Positions 13,600-26,217 are shown, numbered from the stretch's first letter. The stretch: DNA of 64,000 nucleotides from Rhizophagus clarus (GCA_015698045.1 BLAL01000321.1:62001-126000), one strand, 5' to 3'. Notes: generated by a model not told the origin, from the sequence alone. Translations and numbers: made by a program.

Positions 13600-14930
13600 T
13601 ATTTGTTTATTTTTGGGGTTATTCTTTGATTTTTTTTTTGAAAGAAGAAAAAATTTTTTTGGCATTTTATACTTGCGAGAGCGTGAGATTGATTACTAAT
13701 AATTCATATTCGTATGTTTCCAGAAGTTTCATTGTCGAGTGACAAATAATCTACACCATTTACAAAATAAAATGACTATTTTAATTATTATATTTACTCC
13801 GTGATTTTTCCGGGTGTCAAAAACATGATCCAATCTAACCTTATTGGCTTACTATTAATATTTTAGGAAAAACCAAAATCGCGAATGCAAAAAAGGAGTA
13901 TAGTACATTCCATTTGAACTTTAATTTTGGCCAATTTATTATAATGTTTGGGCGTAAAAATCTTTGACACAGAAATTAAGGTTTTTTTTTGTTTACGTTG
14001 ATCCCTTGCTCAACATAAACTTTAATAATAAAAATGTTCAACCGAAAAAAAAAAAAAAAAAATTTATTCCAAAATTATATTTATTTATTTTCATTAATTG
14101 TATAATAACATAACTAATCTTGATAACAACTAGATTGTTATCTGGTTTCATTTGTTTATTTTAGTTAAAAATTTTAGGTTTCACAAATAAATCTATATTT
14201 GGAAATTATCCCTTCTTAAAAATGGTTCTTATCTAGAACTTTTTAATTGTGCCATCATAATAATGCCCCTTACAAGAACAATTCAAAGCTTTAGTTGTAT
14301 TGTTATAGTAAATTAAAAAGGGTGTCCTTTCTTATTTCACTATCTTTAGAAATTTCTTCAGTCGATCATAATATAAACAATTACTTCATCTTTTTTAAAT
14401 TCTCGGGATTTTCCAAGGTTGTGTAATTAAATATCAACGAATAATATGTAAAAACGAATTTTTCCGGCTGAAATTTAGTTCCTGCGGTTGACGACAAAAT
14501 TATGTCTATATGAACCTTATCAATTAATTACATGCAGTATTAGATGAAACGAATCAGAGCTGATTAAATTAAATTATTTTTGAATATGTAATTTAATAAT
14601 TAATTTCAGCCGTATTAAGTCACTTGTATACATTTAGTAATAACGCTTTAGAACTGATTTCTTATTTAACGATTAACTGTAAGTAATTTTTAAGTAATAA
14701 TCGATCGATGACAAATTTAATGTTTGAACATTTAATTTTTTTTTTTTTTTGCTAATTAAATTTAGAGTTTTTACCCTTAAATCTCGCATAATCACGTGAT
14801 TGTATTTTGAAATTTGAATTAAAAAAATTTTATTTATTAAACACAATATCAAATACAATGTCAAACAATATTTAAAGTAATTATTTATTAATTTTGTATA
14901 GAATGAACAGTAAATAATAATAATAAAACT
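13600..14930. other. Intergenic region upstream of the reductase gene
   Basis: Should hold the promoter of the reductase just right of 13600. Otherwise AT-rich with A runs (about 14046) and no supported coding frame. Confidence 0.5.
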
Positions 14931-14934
14931 GAAA

Positions 14935-15825
14935 ATAATAAAGTTAAATGAAAATAAAAAGATAAATAAAAGAATAAAGATAAATAAAAATAAAATGAGT
15001 AAGCAAAAATGAAAGATAAACAGAAAAAGGATAAACAAAAATGCAAACAGTAAACAAAATGAAAGAGATAAATAAAAATAAAAAGGATATATAAAAAGGG
15101 AAGAAAAATAAAAATAAAAACAAAAATAAAAAAGAAAGAATAAAATTAAAGAAAAATAAAATTGAAAAAGAAAATAAAGAAGAAAACAAAATCAAAGAGT
15201 ATAACAAAAAAGATTAAAGTAAAAAATAAAAATGCAAATGAAAAGAAAAATAAAATTAAAGAAAAATGAAATTGAAAAGAAGAATAAAAAAAAAATAAAA
15301 TCAAAGAGAATAATAAAAAAAATTAAAGTAGAAAATAAAAATGCAAATAAAAAGAAAAAAAGATAATAAAAAAAAAATAAAAAAGGGAAATGAAAATAAA
15401 ATTAAAAGAAAAACAAAAAGAAAAATAAAATTAAAGGAATAATAAAAAGAAAAAATAATATTAATATAAAAAATGAATAGAAAAATAAAAGAAAATAAAA
15501 TTGAAGGATAAAGTAAAAGAAAATAAAAATAAAAAAAAGTAAGAATAAATTAAAAGAGAAAACAAAAAGATAAATAAAATTATATAAAAAAAAATAAAAT
15601 TAAAAAAAAAAAATAAAAATAAATCTATAAAGAAAAAAAGATAAAATTAGTAAATAATATAAAAAAATAATAGAAATAAAAAGTAATATATAAAAAAGAA
15701 AAAAAATACATATTAAATTATATTTATAAAACTGAGAAATCTAAAGATCTAAAAAAAAACAAAAAAATTAAAAATAAAAATAAAAGAAAAAAAAATATGA
15801 AGAAATGATATATTTTTAAGAGTTT
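14935..15825. repeat. A-rich low-complexity tract of AAATAAAA-type words
   Basis: Nearly 900 bases in which the plus strand is almost only A with interspersed T and G, built from AAAATAAA, GAAAAATAAA and AAAGAAAAATAAAAT-like words. Pyrimidines other than T are nearly absent. The long minus-strand open frames across it (Phe/Leu/Ile/Ser only) are artefacts of this composition. Confidence 0.85.
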
Positions 15826-15838
15826 AATCATTTTCCAT

Positions 15839-16040
15839 ACCTGTGATGCATCACACCCTTTTTTGTCACCTGTGTCACATCCCTTCTCTTTTCATTTTTT
15901 TATATGTATTCTGGAGACAGAGAATTTTTCAGTTGTAAAAAATCTATTTTTCACACCCTTTATTAAATGTCACATGTTTAATTTTGCCCAGCATTACCGT
16001 AATTTTGTCCAGATTGTTCAGGGTGTGATGTATCATAGGT
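15839..16040. mobile_element. MITE-like element with about 20-bp TIRs
   Basis: The left end reads ACCTGTGATGCATCACACCC and the right end on the minus strand reads ACCTATGATACATCACACCC, so 18 of 20 bases match. The 202-bp interior has no coding capacity. Flanks do not show a clear target duplication. The internal word TGATGCATCA is itself palindromic. Confidence 0.6.
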
Positions 16041-16891
16041 GCGAAAAAAACAAAACCCTATTTTTAATATTATAATTAAAAAAAAAACTTTTTATAAATT
16101 AATTTTTATTTATATAATAATATTTTATTTATAAATAATATTTTTGATAAGTGCTGATATAGAATCCCAAAAAATACATATTAATAAAAATTATATATAA
16201 GTTTGTTTAATTATATTAATAAAATTTTGAAAAGGCATAAAATTTTATTTGCTTAGATTTTGAAATTATTTAAAAGGTTATATATATTATTTGTATAATA
16301 GTAATTATTTTTATATATGTCATATATTTTAATTTACGTAACTAATACTTTTTTAATAAAAAAAATATAAATAAGTATAACTTCAACTTTTTTTTTACTA
16401 ATTAGTAATGTAACATTTTAAAATTCTGAATTATAACTTCAATTAATTAAATATGAACAGGCTTATTATAAATAAAAAAATGAATCATGTAAAACAAAAT
16501 CAATTAATAAAATATAATTTACTGTGGATAATGTAAAAAAATATGAAATTAGTGCAAAAAAAAATGTAATCATTTCATTCTGAACATCCTGTTTAAATAT
16601 AATATCATGTGATTGTAACGTTTTTAATATATTTAGATGTTGCTACTATAAACTGAATTTTGATCAATTTAAATGATTACGTGTGAAAATAATGTTATTT
16701 GTATGGTGCAGAAAAGTTAATACTACACTATAATAATTTATGACATCTTTACCAAGTAATCTCTAGATAAAATACGTTTAGCTTTTGTAAAATGGAAATA
16801 TATATTAAATATTTCCTTAAAGATCTAATATAAATATTACACAATTTACGTAAATATTATTTTCAATAAAAAATACAGAGTATATTTTAAT
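16041..16891. other. AT-rich spacer, nothing recognised
   Basis: AT-rich spacer between two MITE-like elements. No coding frame, repeat or RNA gene seen. Confidence 0.5.
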
Positions 16892-16899
16892 ACCCTAGT

Positions 16900-17083
16900 T
16901 ATAGATGCCATCCAAATTATTTTAAGTAAATTCTGAATTAATTTGCACATTTTGATAGCTATAATTTCCAAATTCCAAATGTACAAATTGCAAAATTTAT
17001 ATATGTAATTTGTAAATTAATTTGGATTTGTACATTTGGGCTGTCATAATCCTAAATTATTTTGGATTTGGGTGGCATCTATA
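16900..17083. mobile_element. 184-bp hAT-like MITE with 8-bp target duplication
   Basis: Ends are TATAGATGCCATCCAAAT (left) and, on the minus strand, TATAGATGCCACCCAAAT (right): 17 of 18 bases agree. It is flanked by ACCCTAGT (16892-16899) and ACACTAGT (17084-17091), an 8-bp duplication with one mismatch, as expected for hAT-type insertion. The interior is AT-rich without coding capacity. Confidence 0.75.
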
Positions 17084-17091
17084 ACACTAGT

Positions 17092-18310
17092 ATATATTTT
17101 TAGAAGGCATGTGAGTTTAGTGATACTCTAAAGACTGGAAACTTGTTCAATATAAAACTCATGAAGCTTTACAAGCTTTTTTTCAGTTTTTTTTAATACT
17201 ATTGAGACACAATATTTGAATGTTTCATCCTAAATAATTAGATACTTCTGTAATATATGAAAGTATCAGCATGAAAAACTATTTATAATAAAGATGGCTT
17301 AAAAGGAATTTTATACTTCAAAATCTATAAATGGCTAATGTAAGCTCTTTTCTTTTCAATGGATTAAACCAAATTGACTATTTCTCTTATATTATCACCT
17401 ATTTGTTTAAAAAATAATAAATCTCAAAACTTACATTAGAAAAAATATTTAAATAAGAAATCTAAGAACAATAAGTTCAAAGATATCAAGGATTCCACTT
17501 TAAAAATAAAAACTTGTAATCAACAGATTCATAAATTAAAACCTTTGCTTTATTTCTCCAAAAATTAATAAAGAAGTTCAACAAATAATTGCTTATCTAG
17601 AAATTTAGTTTTTCTTCTTTTCTCTTCCATAGGATAGTATGAAATGGCTTATCACAGAAAAAATTTTGGGTTGTTTCATTTTTTTTTTTAATAACCTTTT
17701 TTTTTAAGAAGTTGGGATTGTATTATGGTAATCCTGTACCTTCTAGAACATATTTCATAGCAAAAGTTTACATTGTTACTAGTTTAAAATACATTAGAAA
17801 TTTTATTTCATTTGATGTATCACAATGTATGATTGTCCTTTCTATAAAAATAAAAATAAAAATAAACTGAATTTTGATAGGTGTTCAGAAAATTTTCTAA
17901 CTTTCATTTTACGAATTTAGATAACTTCAGTAAAACTTTTAATTTTGGTAAATTTAATTTATACATAGATTTAGATAGTTGACACTTGATACAATAAAGC
18001 TATTAACTACATTGCAATTTTAAATTTTCTTTGTATTTTATTACATATAACTTGCTTGATTTTCTACGGTAACTTCATATATTCTTTACAGTATCTTTAC
18101 AACCGCTATATATTCTTCTATATAGATAACTTAGAGTAACGATACGCCTTCTATTTTTTATAATATATATAGTAGCTACATAGTTACTACATAGCACCGA
18201 TTTCACAAGTTTCTGTAAAATTAGTGAATATCTCGTAAATGTACATTAAGATTCGGTTGAGTTTCTAGTTTTTCGATATGTTTTGCCACATCGGTTGCAA
18301 TCTATATATA
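17092..18310. other. AT-rich spacer, nothing recognised
   Basis: No supported gene. The sequence changes at about 18311, where a segment shared with the right part of the window (inverted, to 62420) begins. Confidence 0.5.
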
Positions 18311-20990
18311 TATGTATATTTATCTAAGACAGTACAAATACGAGTTTCGCTCTCCCTTTGTATTAAATCCTTTTTAAAAGTTCGTTTCTTATCTTAATAA
18401 AAATTAAAATTTATAATTAAAGTGGGAATGACAACTATTGAAATAATTATCTACCTTATCCCTTCTGTTAGAAGATTTTGTGTGATATCATTATTCTCAA
18501 CATTAAATTCGATAAATCATATAAATTGAAAATATTTTACTTTTTGATTTTATTTTGTTTTATCTGATTTTATTCTTTAGGAAATTTCGTCTCCAAAGAA
18601 AAGAACCATTTGTGAATTTCTTAACACTTGTTTCGTGAGAATTAAATAATAACAAGACTTATGATTTAATACTTATAACTCATGAGAAACGGTGAAAAAA
18701 CTGACAATTAAAAAAAATGTATATATCATCCGGATTACAATCCGGATTTGTTAACGGCCCTATCCGTCTAAAAATGTTGAATGCAATATCCGGATTGATC
18801 AGGTTACGGATCAAGTTCAGAAAACATACATTGGATGAAAATAATTTATTTGTGGAATGATAATCATAAGATTAAAATTTCAGCGATCACACTTGAAAAA
18901 AATTTGGTGCAGTAGTTCACGAAGTTTTGTAAAATAGGTTATGAAGTCACAGATTTTTGGGATAATTTGTCACGCCAATCACTTCTGCCAAGAAAAATTG
19001 TTAAAAAATTATTATTATATGTTTGTTGTTTTTAATATACATAATATTTAATATTGATATCTTACATAGCATGATGATTTTTTTTGATAAAATGGCTTTT
19101 GGCAAGGTTTATAGAATAAAACAAATTAATTTTCATGGTTCAAACCTTCATAGTTGAAACCTTCATATATTATTTCTATAGCTTCCCACATTGAAAGATT
19201 TTTTGGGACCCAGATCCAATCCCGAATTATGGGTACACCATAAGTAGAACTGTCAAGCATTAATTCTTTTAATTCTTTTGTTTGTTTTTTAAGTCCAACC
19301 CGAGAATAAAAACATAAAAGTTAGACTAAAGTTCCTATGATATCCATGATGTATAGAAAATACTCACCATTAAAGCATATAATAATTCAAAGACTTCCAT
19401 GAATTTTTCAACTTCATCAAAAGAAAATGGTAGCATAGCAGACTTAATCTGCGAAATCTTATAAAAATGCTTCTTATCTAGATAAATTTGACTTAACGTA
19501 ATTTGATCGCCTAACATGAACAACAAAAATAAGATTTATATGGATCAAAAGAAATTATAAGAAGTAATGAAGTATATTACCTATACATTGCACCATATAT
19601 ACGCATATGTTTCTTGCTTTTTCTGTGTCTTTATCTAAATAGTCTCTAAGTAAGATTCAAATCACACATAGCTTCCTTGATAAGTTTTTCAGTATCCTCT
19701 TTGATGTGTTTTAAACAGTATTCTCCAGTCCTCCAGACACCAATAAATATGATTTCTTTATTGCTTGAAACCTTTGATCCAATTCCATCAACTTTATTTA
19801 GTGTGAAATCGAATTCTGGAAACAATTCTTTTGTATCCTTAATGCAACTTGATTGTACTTCAATCCAATCAAATGAATACTCTAGATATACTGATTGAAC
19901 AAGGGTACTATCCTATCCATAGTATACTTCCTTTCCCCAATAAAACGATTTAAAGGGCCTTCGTGAGTCATGGAAAAACTATTTTAAATATGGTGAATTA
20001 GCCAGTTGTATTAAAAGGGACATAAAGAGCGTGATAATATACTCACAAGTCATATAAAATTGTTTTACAGACTTGCTTAAACGGAGTTGGATTTGGTGAT
20101 TCCATAATAGCGCTTTCAAACACCTCTTCTGACTGGTAGTTGTTGAATTTTTTTAATAATATTTCCATAAGACCTAAAGAGATTTATGTCTATTTACTAA
20201 TAAAATATTTATAAGCCAAGAACGAATTTGACTCGGCATTATATCAACATAATCTACTTTCATAATTACACACTGCTCATTAACATTGACTGAAAAATGT
20301 TTAGCCAAGTGTTGCATAGTAGGTTTGTAAAGAGTTGGTTTTTCTGGGGTTGTAACAGTTACTTGTTGAGGTCTCATAGGTGGTGTCTTATGCTCTTCAA
20401 ACTTAATTTTCTGCGGTGCTAAAAAGTAAATTTTGTGTGTGATAAAAAAAATTTTGTGATTTGCGGTGATGCCAGATTTTTATTAATTACGCGGCACATT
20501 CAGTTAATGAAATATGTGAAAAAAAATTTTTTATTTTGTATAAATTTGATCAATTAAAATACAACATGTTAAGTTGTTTTAATGAATCTTTAGATAGACT
20601 TTGACGGTTAGAACCTAAAAGTGTATTTTAATAAAGAAAAACTACGTTTCACCGCTCAGCTTGAGATTGGCAACCAAATATAGTCCAACGAAAGGATTGG
20701 CAAACGAACAGACAATAATCATCCAAATCAGTTTCACTTAAATCTTCGTTAAATTCCAATCCACAATAAATTGCCTACTCATGTAATAAAATATCAGAAG
20801 GATTTTCAAGTTCTGTAATTGCTGAATAACGACGAATATCATTTCTTTGAATATTCCTAAATGAATAATATATTGGGGATTAAAAACCTGACATGCATAA
20901 AAAAGTGAACGTGCAGGATGATTCGGAATGTGAAATGAAAATTATCATATGCTGCTTGAAAAGCTCGACGAATTGCAAATTGCCTAGTGA
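18311..20990. repeat. Dispersed repeat, copy 1
   Basis: Shared with 40970-43187 (same orientation) and 61009-62420 (opposite orientation). Matching landmarks include the block around 18590 (AAGAAAAGAACCATTTG), the terminal exons of the embedded gene, and the flank at 18311-18520, which only copies 1 and 3 share. Copy 2 lacks about 150 bases present at 18830-19000. Copies 1 and 2 also share the downstream hAT-like C-terminal remnant, so those two descend from one larger duplicated segment. Confidence 0.85.
19126..20419 (-). pseudogene. Dispersed gene family of unknown function, copy 1 (frameshifted)
   Basis: Reading leftwards from an acceptor at about 20419, the exons encode a Pro/Thr-rich linker and HLAKHFSVNVNEQ. 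Next comes a central block with FPEFDFTLNKVDGIGSK. Then come a GDQITLSQIYLDKKHFYK block and a C-terminal exon with STYGVPIIRDWIWVPKNL, ending TAA at 19128-19126. Compared with copy 2, this copy lost 10 bases near 19895 and carries small indels near 19655 and 19725, so the central exon is out of frame. The order Asp-Gly (VDGIG), then about 10 residues later FIEV, then a later beta-strand-rich part weakly resembles a PD-(D/E)XK nuclease fold with the Lys lost; I treat that as a guess. Function unknown. Confidence 0.7.
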
Positions 20991-21043
20991 ACAAAAAAAA
21001 TATACTAGAAACGCCCATAGTAAAATGGGTAAATTCTGTGATA
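20640..21043 (-). pseudogene. hAT-like transposase remnant, C-terminal part (copy 1)
   Basis: On the minus strand one can follow AFQAAYDNFH, then in another frame HIPNHPARSLFYACQVFN, then again AITELENPSDILLHE before an in-frame TAG and AIYCGLEF. This is the region before the dimerisation domain in hAT/DUF659-type transposases. At least one frameshift and one stop break it. The same piece lies in copy 2 at 42960-43187, there with an intact frame and Trp where this copy has TAG. hAT element 1 is inserted right after it. Confidence 0.6.
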
Positions 21044-21051
21044 ATCACATG

Positions 21052-23309
21052 TAGGGATGGCACGTGATTTAAAACAACGTGATTAAAAAAACATGTTTTT
21101 GTTTTAAAACATGATTTAATACTGATGATCAATGTTTTTTATTATATTGAATGACGTAGCTTAATTACTATTAAATTACATAATTTAGTGATCAAATATT
21201 TAAATATTTAAATTATTTTCTTCACATTTAATCTCAAACTTGAAAATTTTAAAGATGTCTCGTGGAAGACCATCATTAGCAGATGTTCGCCAACAATTTG
21301 AACCACTTTCAATTGATCTACGTGGTCGATCTACACCTCGTCAAAGGTGCAGATTTTGTGGAAGTGATGTAGTTGATCTTATTGATCGATTAAAAGAACA
21401 TTTAATAAAATGTGTTGATTTTCCAGCTAATTTAAAAGAATCTCTTGATCTTACCACTTCAAAATTTCGAAAAAATAATTTACAATCTTTAGATCAATTG
21501 ACAGATCAAACTGATGATGAAACGCAATCTACATTAGATAAGGTGGACATTGATAGGAAATTGGCAAAGTTCTTTTATTCGGCTGGTATTCCTTTTACAG
21601 CCATTGAAAATCCTTATTGGCTTGATTTCATCCAAACTATACTACCAGCCTACAATAGTCCAAACCGTCGCAATTTGGCCAATAATTTATTAGATGCAGA
21701 ATATCAAGTTGAGCGGCAAAATTTGGATAAAGTTTTAAACAATGCATCAAATATAACATTAGTATCAGATGGTTGGTCAAATATCCGAAGAGAATCAGTT
21801 TTAAATTTCATTCTTTGCCTTCCAAAGCCAATATTTTATGATGCAAAGTATACTGGATCTGAATCACATACTGCAGAATATATTTATAATGAATTTAAAT
21901 CTATTATTGAAGATATTGGTCCTTCAAAATTTGCTGGAGTATTAACTGATAATGCTAGTGCAATGCGTTCTGCGTGGAAATTGTTAAATCAGGATTACCC
22001 GCGGTTAATTTGCTTGGGTTGTAATGCACACATTGGAAATCTTCTAATTAAGGATATTCTTAAACTTGATTGGGTTGAAAGATCAATGAATCAAGCTAAA
22101 CAAATTGTTAATTTTTTTCGTACACATCACCAAGCAGAATCAATTTTATTAAATCAATTAAATACAATTACTTTAGTTCAACCTGTTGAAACCCGATGGG
22201 GAACTTGCTTGGATTCAATTCAATCTATTCGCAGATGCAAATTAGGGCTTCAAATGTCTGTTGTGCAACCGGAAGTTAGTTCAAAAATGACACATGATCT
22301 TAAAGAACAAATTTTAGGTGATTTATTGTGGGCGAATTTGGAAGCTTTAGATTATTTTTTAACACCATTTGTCAAACTTATTCGTTTATTTGAATCAGAT
22401 ACACCATTACTTTCTTATATTTATGAAGAATGGAGACAAATTCGGGAATCAATTAATGCTCAAGTGTTAGATTTAAATTTCAAAATGAAAGTTCATAGAT
22501 TGATTGACAATCGATTTGAATTTGCTTTCCATCCTGCAATGGCAATCGCAAATCTTTTGGATCCTAAGTAATAAAATTTATTTATTCAAAACAATTCTAA
22601 ATTTTATTAGATACTAATTACGATTTATACTTTCCTAGTTTTCATGGTAAATCTTTAGGACCAACTGACTTTGAAACGATTATTATACCATATATTGAAA
22701 AAGTTTACACATTTGAAGAGGCGGCACATGTAAGAAAATTTCTATACTACAAATGTTCAATAGCAATATTAATAATATCTCACTCATATATGAAAGATTT
22801 ATGGAGTAATGCAGAAATATATCGCAAAGACTGATGAATTTTCTGGAGCATTACTTTGGGCATCTATTGAATATTCAAGTCCTATTAGTTGGTGGAAGTC
22901 CAACTTCACGCATAAATTTCCTGTTGTAGTTGAACTTGCTTGTCGAGTACTTTCAATTCCAACCTCATCAGCTGCAGCCGAACGTAATTGGTCTAACTTC
23001 GGATTTATTCATAGTAAACTTCGTGCACGTTTGAATAACAATCGGGTAAAAAAACTTGTGGCAATTTATCAAAATTTGAGAATTCATAAAGAGGTTAAGG
23101 AGGATAATTGGTTTGAAGAAGATGAAGTTTAATTTCATAAATATTTTATTTGATTAAATATATAAATATTATAAGCATTTATATTGAATGATTGAATAAA
23201 TAAAGTAATAAAAGTGCTATTTTCTAATGTTTTAAAACATTTTTTAAAACATGAAAAACATGTTTTAAAACACCGAAATTGTTTTAAAACATGTTTTTTG
23301 CCATCCCTA
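21052..23309 (+). mobile_element. hAT transposon 1, complete, 2258 bp
   Basis: Terminal inverted repeats TAGGGATGGCA at 21052 and its reverse complement ending at 23309. Perfect 8-bp target duplication ATCACATG at 21044-21051 and 23310-23317. Subterminal regions contain several palindromic GTTTTAAAAC / AAACATGTTT words on both sides, likely transposase-binding repeats. The single gene inside is intact after splicing. Empty-site sequence is continuous across the insertion. All signs point to a recent, possibly still active element. Confidence 0.95.
21255..23132 (+). CDS. hAT transposase, 579 aa, intact
   Basis: Cut-and-paste transposase of hAT element 1. Three exons: 21255-22567, 22639-22729 and 22797-23132, with GT-AG introns and a continuous frame. 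I start at ATG 21255 (MSRGRPS). The N-terminus has a BED-like zinc finger C32-x2-C35-x13-H49-x3-C53. The RNase-H-like core follows: LVSDGWSN with the first Asp, VLTDNASAMR with the second, then LGCNAHIGNLL (the C-x2-H motif) and VETRWGT. The C-terminal dimerisation domain includes LSIPTSSAAAERNWS and HSKLRARL. Length and domain order fit compact fungal hAT elements. No internal stop or frameshift was found, unlike nearly every other transposon gene in the window. Confidence 0.93.
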
Positions 23310-23317
23310 ATCACATG

Positions 23318-24000
23318 CCCTGCACACAAGATCATTGAATTGGGATGTTAAAGATATCACATTTGAACATTGTCATTACTGATGATAAATACAGCTGTTT
23401 GCAGTACCTATCGTACAAAGTATCAAGATTTTTTTGAAAATTTCTCATGTGCCAAAAGTATTTCTATTTAATCAACAAAGGATAACAGTTCTTTCACTGA
23501 TGCTGGAACTGAAACTTGGCCAATGTGGACCATAATATAAATTCCTTCAACAAGATCAATCTATAAAGTATTAAAAGCCAATTGCATTAAATTGGCACCA
23601 TGAAATCCATACAGTCCTTTATGAAGACGGTAAGTCAGATTAAGTCACAACAGTTCTTATATACATTGATTTTTTTTTTTGATGGAGGATTAACCTCACC
23701 TCCCTTATAAAATAACGGCAACTGTTTGAAGTTGATGAATGGTCAGGATCGTTGTTTAATTCATTCCTTGAACTTTCTTAACTTACTCTCATTCAAAGCT
23801 GTGTTTGATCACTAGACATGTACCTTTCATAATATAGTCCAAATAGTTGTGATGAGTGTGATTAAAGCTTATCACTAGGTAACATTTCCAGGCTTTTCAA
23901 AATCACAAAACCCAATTTTCAATCAAAATTTCGTCATTTGAAAGTTCTGTTAATAGTAATTTCTTTAACCGCATGCTTAACCATTTTGCCTTGCACTCTG
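23318..24000. other. Degenerate spacer right of hAT element 1
   Basis: Continuation of the sequence into which hAT 1 inserted. No frame of convincing coding character; GC is slightly higher than in the AT-rich deserts, so it may be decayed coding DNA. Confidence 0.4.
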
Positions 24001-24700
24001 AACTTTTCTATTTTTTGTGCTGGAGCGAATTATTATTGAATTTCATTGAGTAAAGGAGAACCAAATATATCGACCATCGTATTTCAGAAAAATCGAAAAT
24101 AGTAACGATATTTCGTGTACGTTTAATTCAACAAATAGTCCCTCAGTCTTTGCAATCTTTACTGGTTCATTTTGATATTTCCGGAATAACTGAAACACAT
24201 TAGTATCAGATCATTTGATGGATCTCCATCCTTGAAGCGAAGTTCATCTACATCAATCCACATCATTAATTATTATGACACCATCCTCATCTTTCTCGAT
24301 AAATGGATTATCCATTGGTAATTTTGGACTACCTGGGGAAGGTGTAGTGCATCCACCTTGCATCCGTTCTTCGTTATAATCAGTATTTCTTCTCTTTCTT
24401 AAAAAATAACCATTATTTGTAGCTGGTTTGTTCTTGATGATATACGAATAAACCATAAAACCTTTTTTACCTTATTAGTATCCTTCACTTCTTGTTCCTC
24501 TTTTTTGGATTTTTGCTTCATTTCTCAAAATTAATTGAGACTTATGAACCATCTTCGAAGTATCGTTTAAACGTTTATTTTCCTGTTTGCAAAAAGTTCA
24601 CAACACCATCAGCCTAATAAATTATTAAAAATCAATTTTTGCTTCAAATTTATAATCCTGAAAGTTTAACCGCGTGTTACCTCAACTATTTTTCGTTTTT
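24000..24700 (-). pseudogene. Unrecognised decayed coding segment
   Basis: An ATG-started minus-strand frame at 24456 encodes a basic and then acidic, low-complexity stretch (FLRKRRNTDYNEE, then SPKLPMDNPFIEKDEDG). Just past its stop at 24253, another frame continues with DELRFKDGDPSNDLI and, after a possible acceptor, FRKYQNEPVKIAKTEGLF. This looks like one frameshifted gene. I do not recognise the family. Confidence 0.35.
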
Positions 24701-25795
24701 GTCAGTATATCGAGTTTCTGATCCAAATGTTTGTTTTCCCAGAAAACTTACTTTTTCTCATTCTTATCAAAAAATTCAATTGTAAAATATTATGTTCTGA
24801 TACCTAATACTAACGAAGTTCATTTCTAAAATTCCAACCTAACAAACATGGTGTGTCTATAGCGAAGCTGAAGCCTTTCATATACGTAGCCGAAGCCAGT
24901 ATACTAGTTAAAAATACGATACAACGCTCGCGTGTTGGACCCCGTAAGCCGAAGCTATTGGGCAACAAAACGAAAGTCTACACCATGAGCCATTTACTGC
25001 AAAACTTTCCAAATCTTCTCAACTGTTTTGTATTGTTCATCCATTTCCTTATAGTTTCGTTTAATTTTTGTAATTTCTAAAATATATTTACTTTGAAGCT
25101 TGTCTTTTTGGAATAAATTATGTAATATGCTGTAAATTTAGCGAGTATAATGAGAATACTGATTCCTTAGATAAGTAATACACCTGGTTCACATAGATTT
25201 TTACGTAACGTAAATCACAATTTATAATATCATTTTTTTTCCTTATCCATCTGATTTGTAATTCATATAATGCACGAATCTGTTACCTTGTTTTAGTAGC
25301 ATTACCTCTCAATCTTATCATGAGAGGATAAATAATTGTTACACGAATGATGTATAAACTCATACAAAGACAGGGCATTAACAAAAAAAAAAAAAAAAAA
25401 GATAGGACATTCAGGAAAAAGCTGATTATTTTCGGATCAGCGATAGAGTATTAGATAAATTATACAATGGTCTAATATAGCATCAAAAAAGTTTCTAAAT
25501 ACAGACCATAAAGACAAAGGGAAATAGATTATTCATGGAAAGATAAAAAACTACGAGAGAGATAAGTGTTAGAGAATAATATACCTTAAGAAACGTGGAA
25601 TTCCTTTGAAGAAATAAACAGTCACCAATATGCTAAATAAAGAAGTTATTTGGAGTGTGTAAAAATTTCTTCAAGTTGAATATCAAGTGTAACGAAAACA
25701 AATTTGAATTATTAATAGTGAATGAAAGAAAGAGATAAATCACGAATGAAGAGAATCAAGTGGATAACGTATAGCGTTGGATAACGTTAAAATTC
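24701..25795. other. Spacer with no gene recognised
   Basis: Mixed composition. An open frame around 24853-25080 has no ATG and no recognisable motif. An A run of 18 bases is at 25382. Confidence 0.4.
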
Positions 25796-25799
25796 ATGC

Positions 25800-26126
25800 A
25801 AATAAGCCAGCTAAAGGAGTTCGTTTTCTAGGCAAAATAATGTGTCGGACAATAGTCCTCAGTTACAAGTTCAAAGATGCGTTAATATATTTATTAATAC
25901 TATAATACTATTACAAATGAAATATTTGACGGGACAAGAAACGGTATACTTATGGAGTAGTGTCATTATTCCGATGATAGAATATCATTTACAAGTATAC
26001 GTGATGATGAATAATGACACGACAAATTTAGATAATAAGGTTAGAATTTTATTAGGAAAAAGTTTAACTTTTCTACCGCACACAGCGCTGCTGCGGGGTT
26101 TGAATTACGCGTATCGTCATTTCTGA
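25800..26126 (+). pseudogene. LINE reverse-transcriptase remnant (thumb region)
   Basis: Two frames contribute: KPAKGVRFLGKIM up to 25842, then after a one-base shift the frame to 26126 with LTGQETVYLWSSVIIPMIEY. This resembles the part of non-LTR reverse transcriptases after the catalytic palm (the VRYLG-type word and the VYLWNSVIIPRIEY-type helix). There is no ATG at the frame start, no palm motif and a frameshift, so it is a short fossil. It lies 90 bp upstream of the RING-gene remnant in the same direction. Confidence 0.5.
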
Positions 26127-26217
26127 TCAGAGACACGATCAGGCCAGATATATATAAACTAATAAGGGCATCCTTCGATTTTTTCAAAAGTTTTAAGAAC
26201 AAACCCTCTGCATAACA

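Noticed and set aside
14673-15207. Phe/Leu-rich minus-strand open frames
   Set aside because: Pure composition effect of the A-rich plus strand; no splice or start context.
21240-21254. N-terminal extension of the hAT 1 transposase (KILK before Met)
   Set aside because: It would begin at TTG; the ATG at 21255 is the first proper start and begins a normal basic N-terminus.
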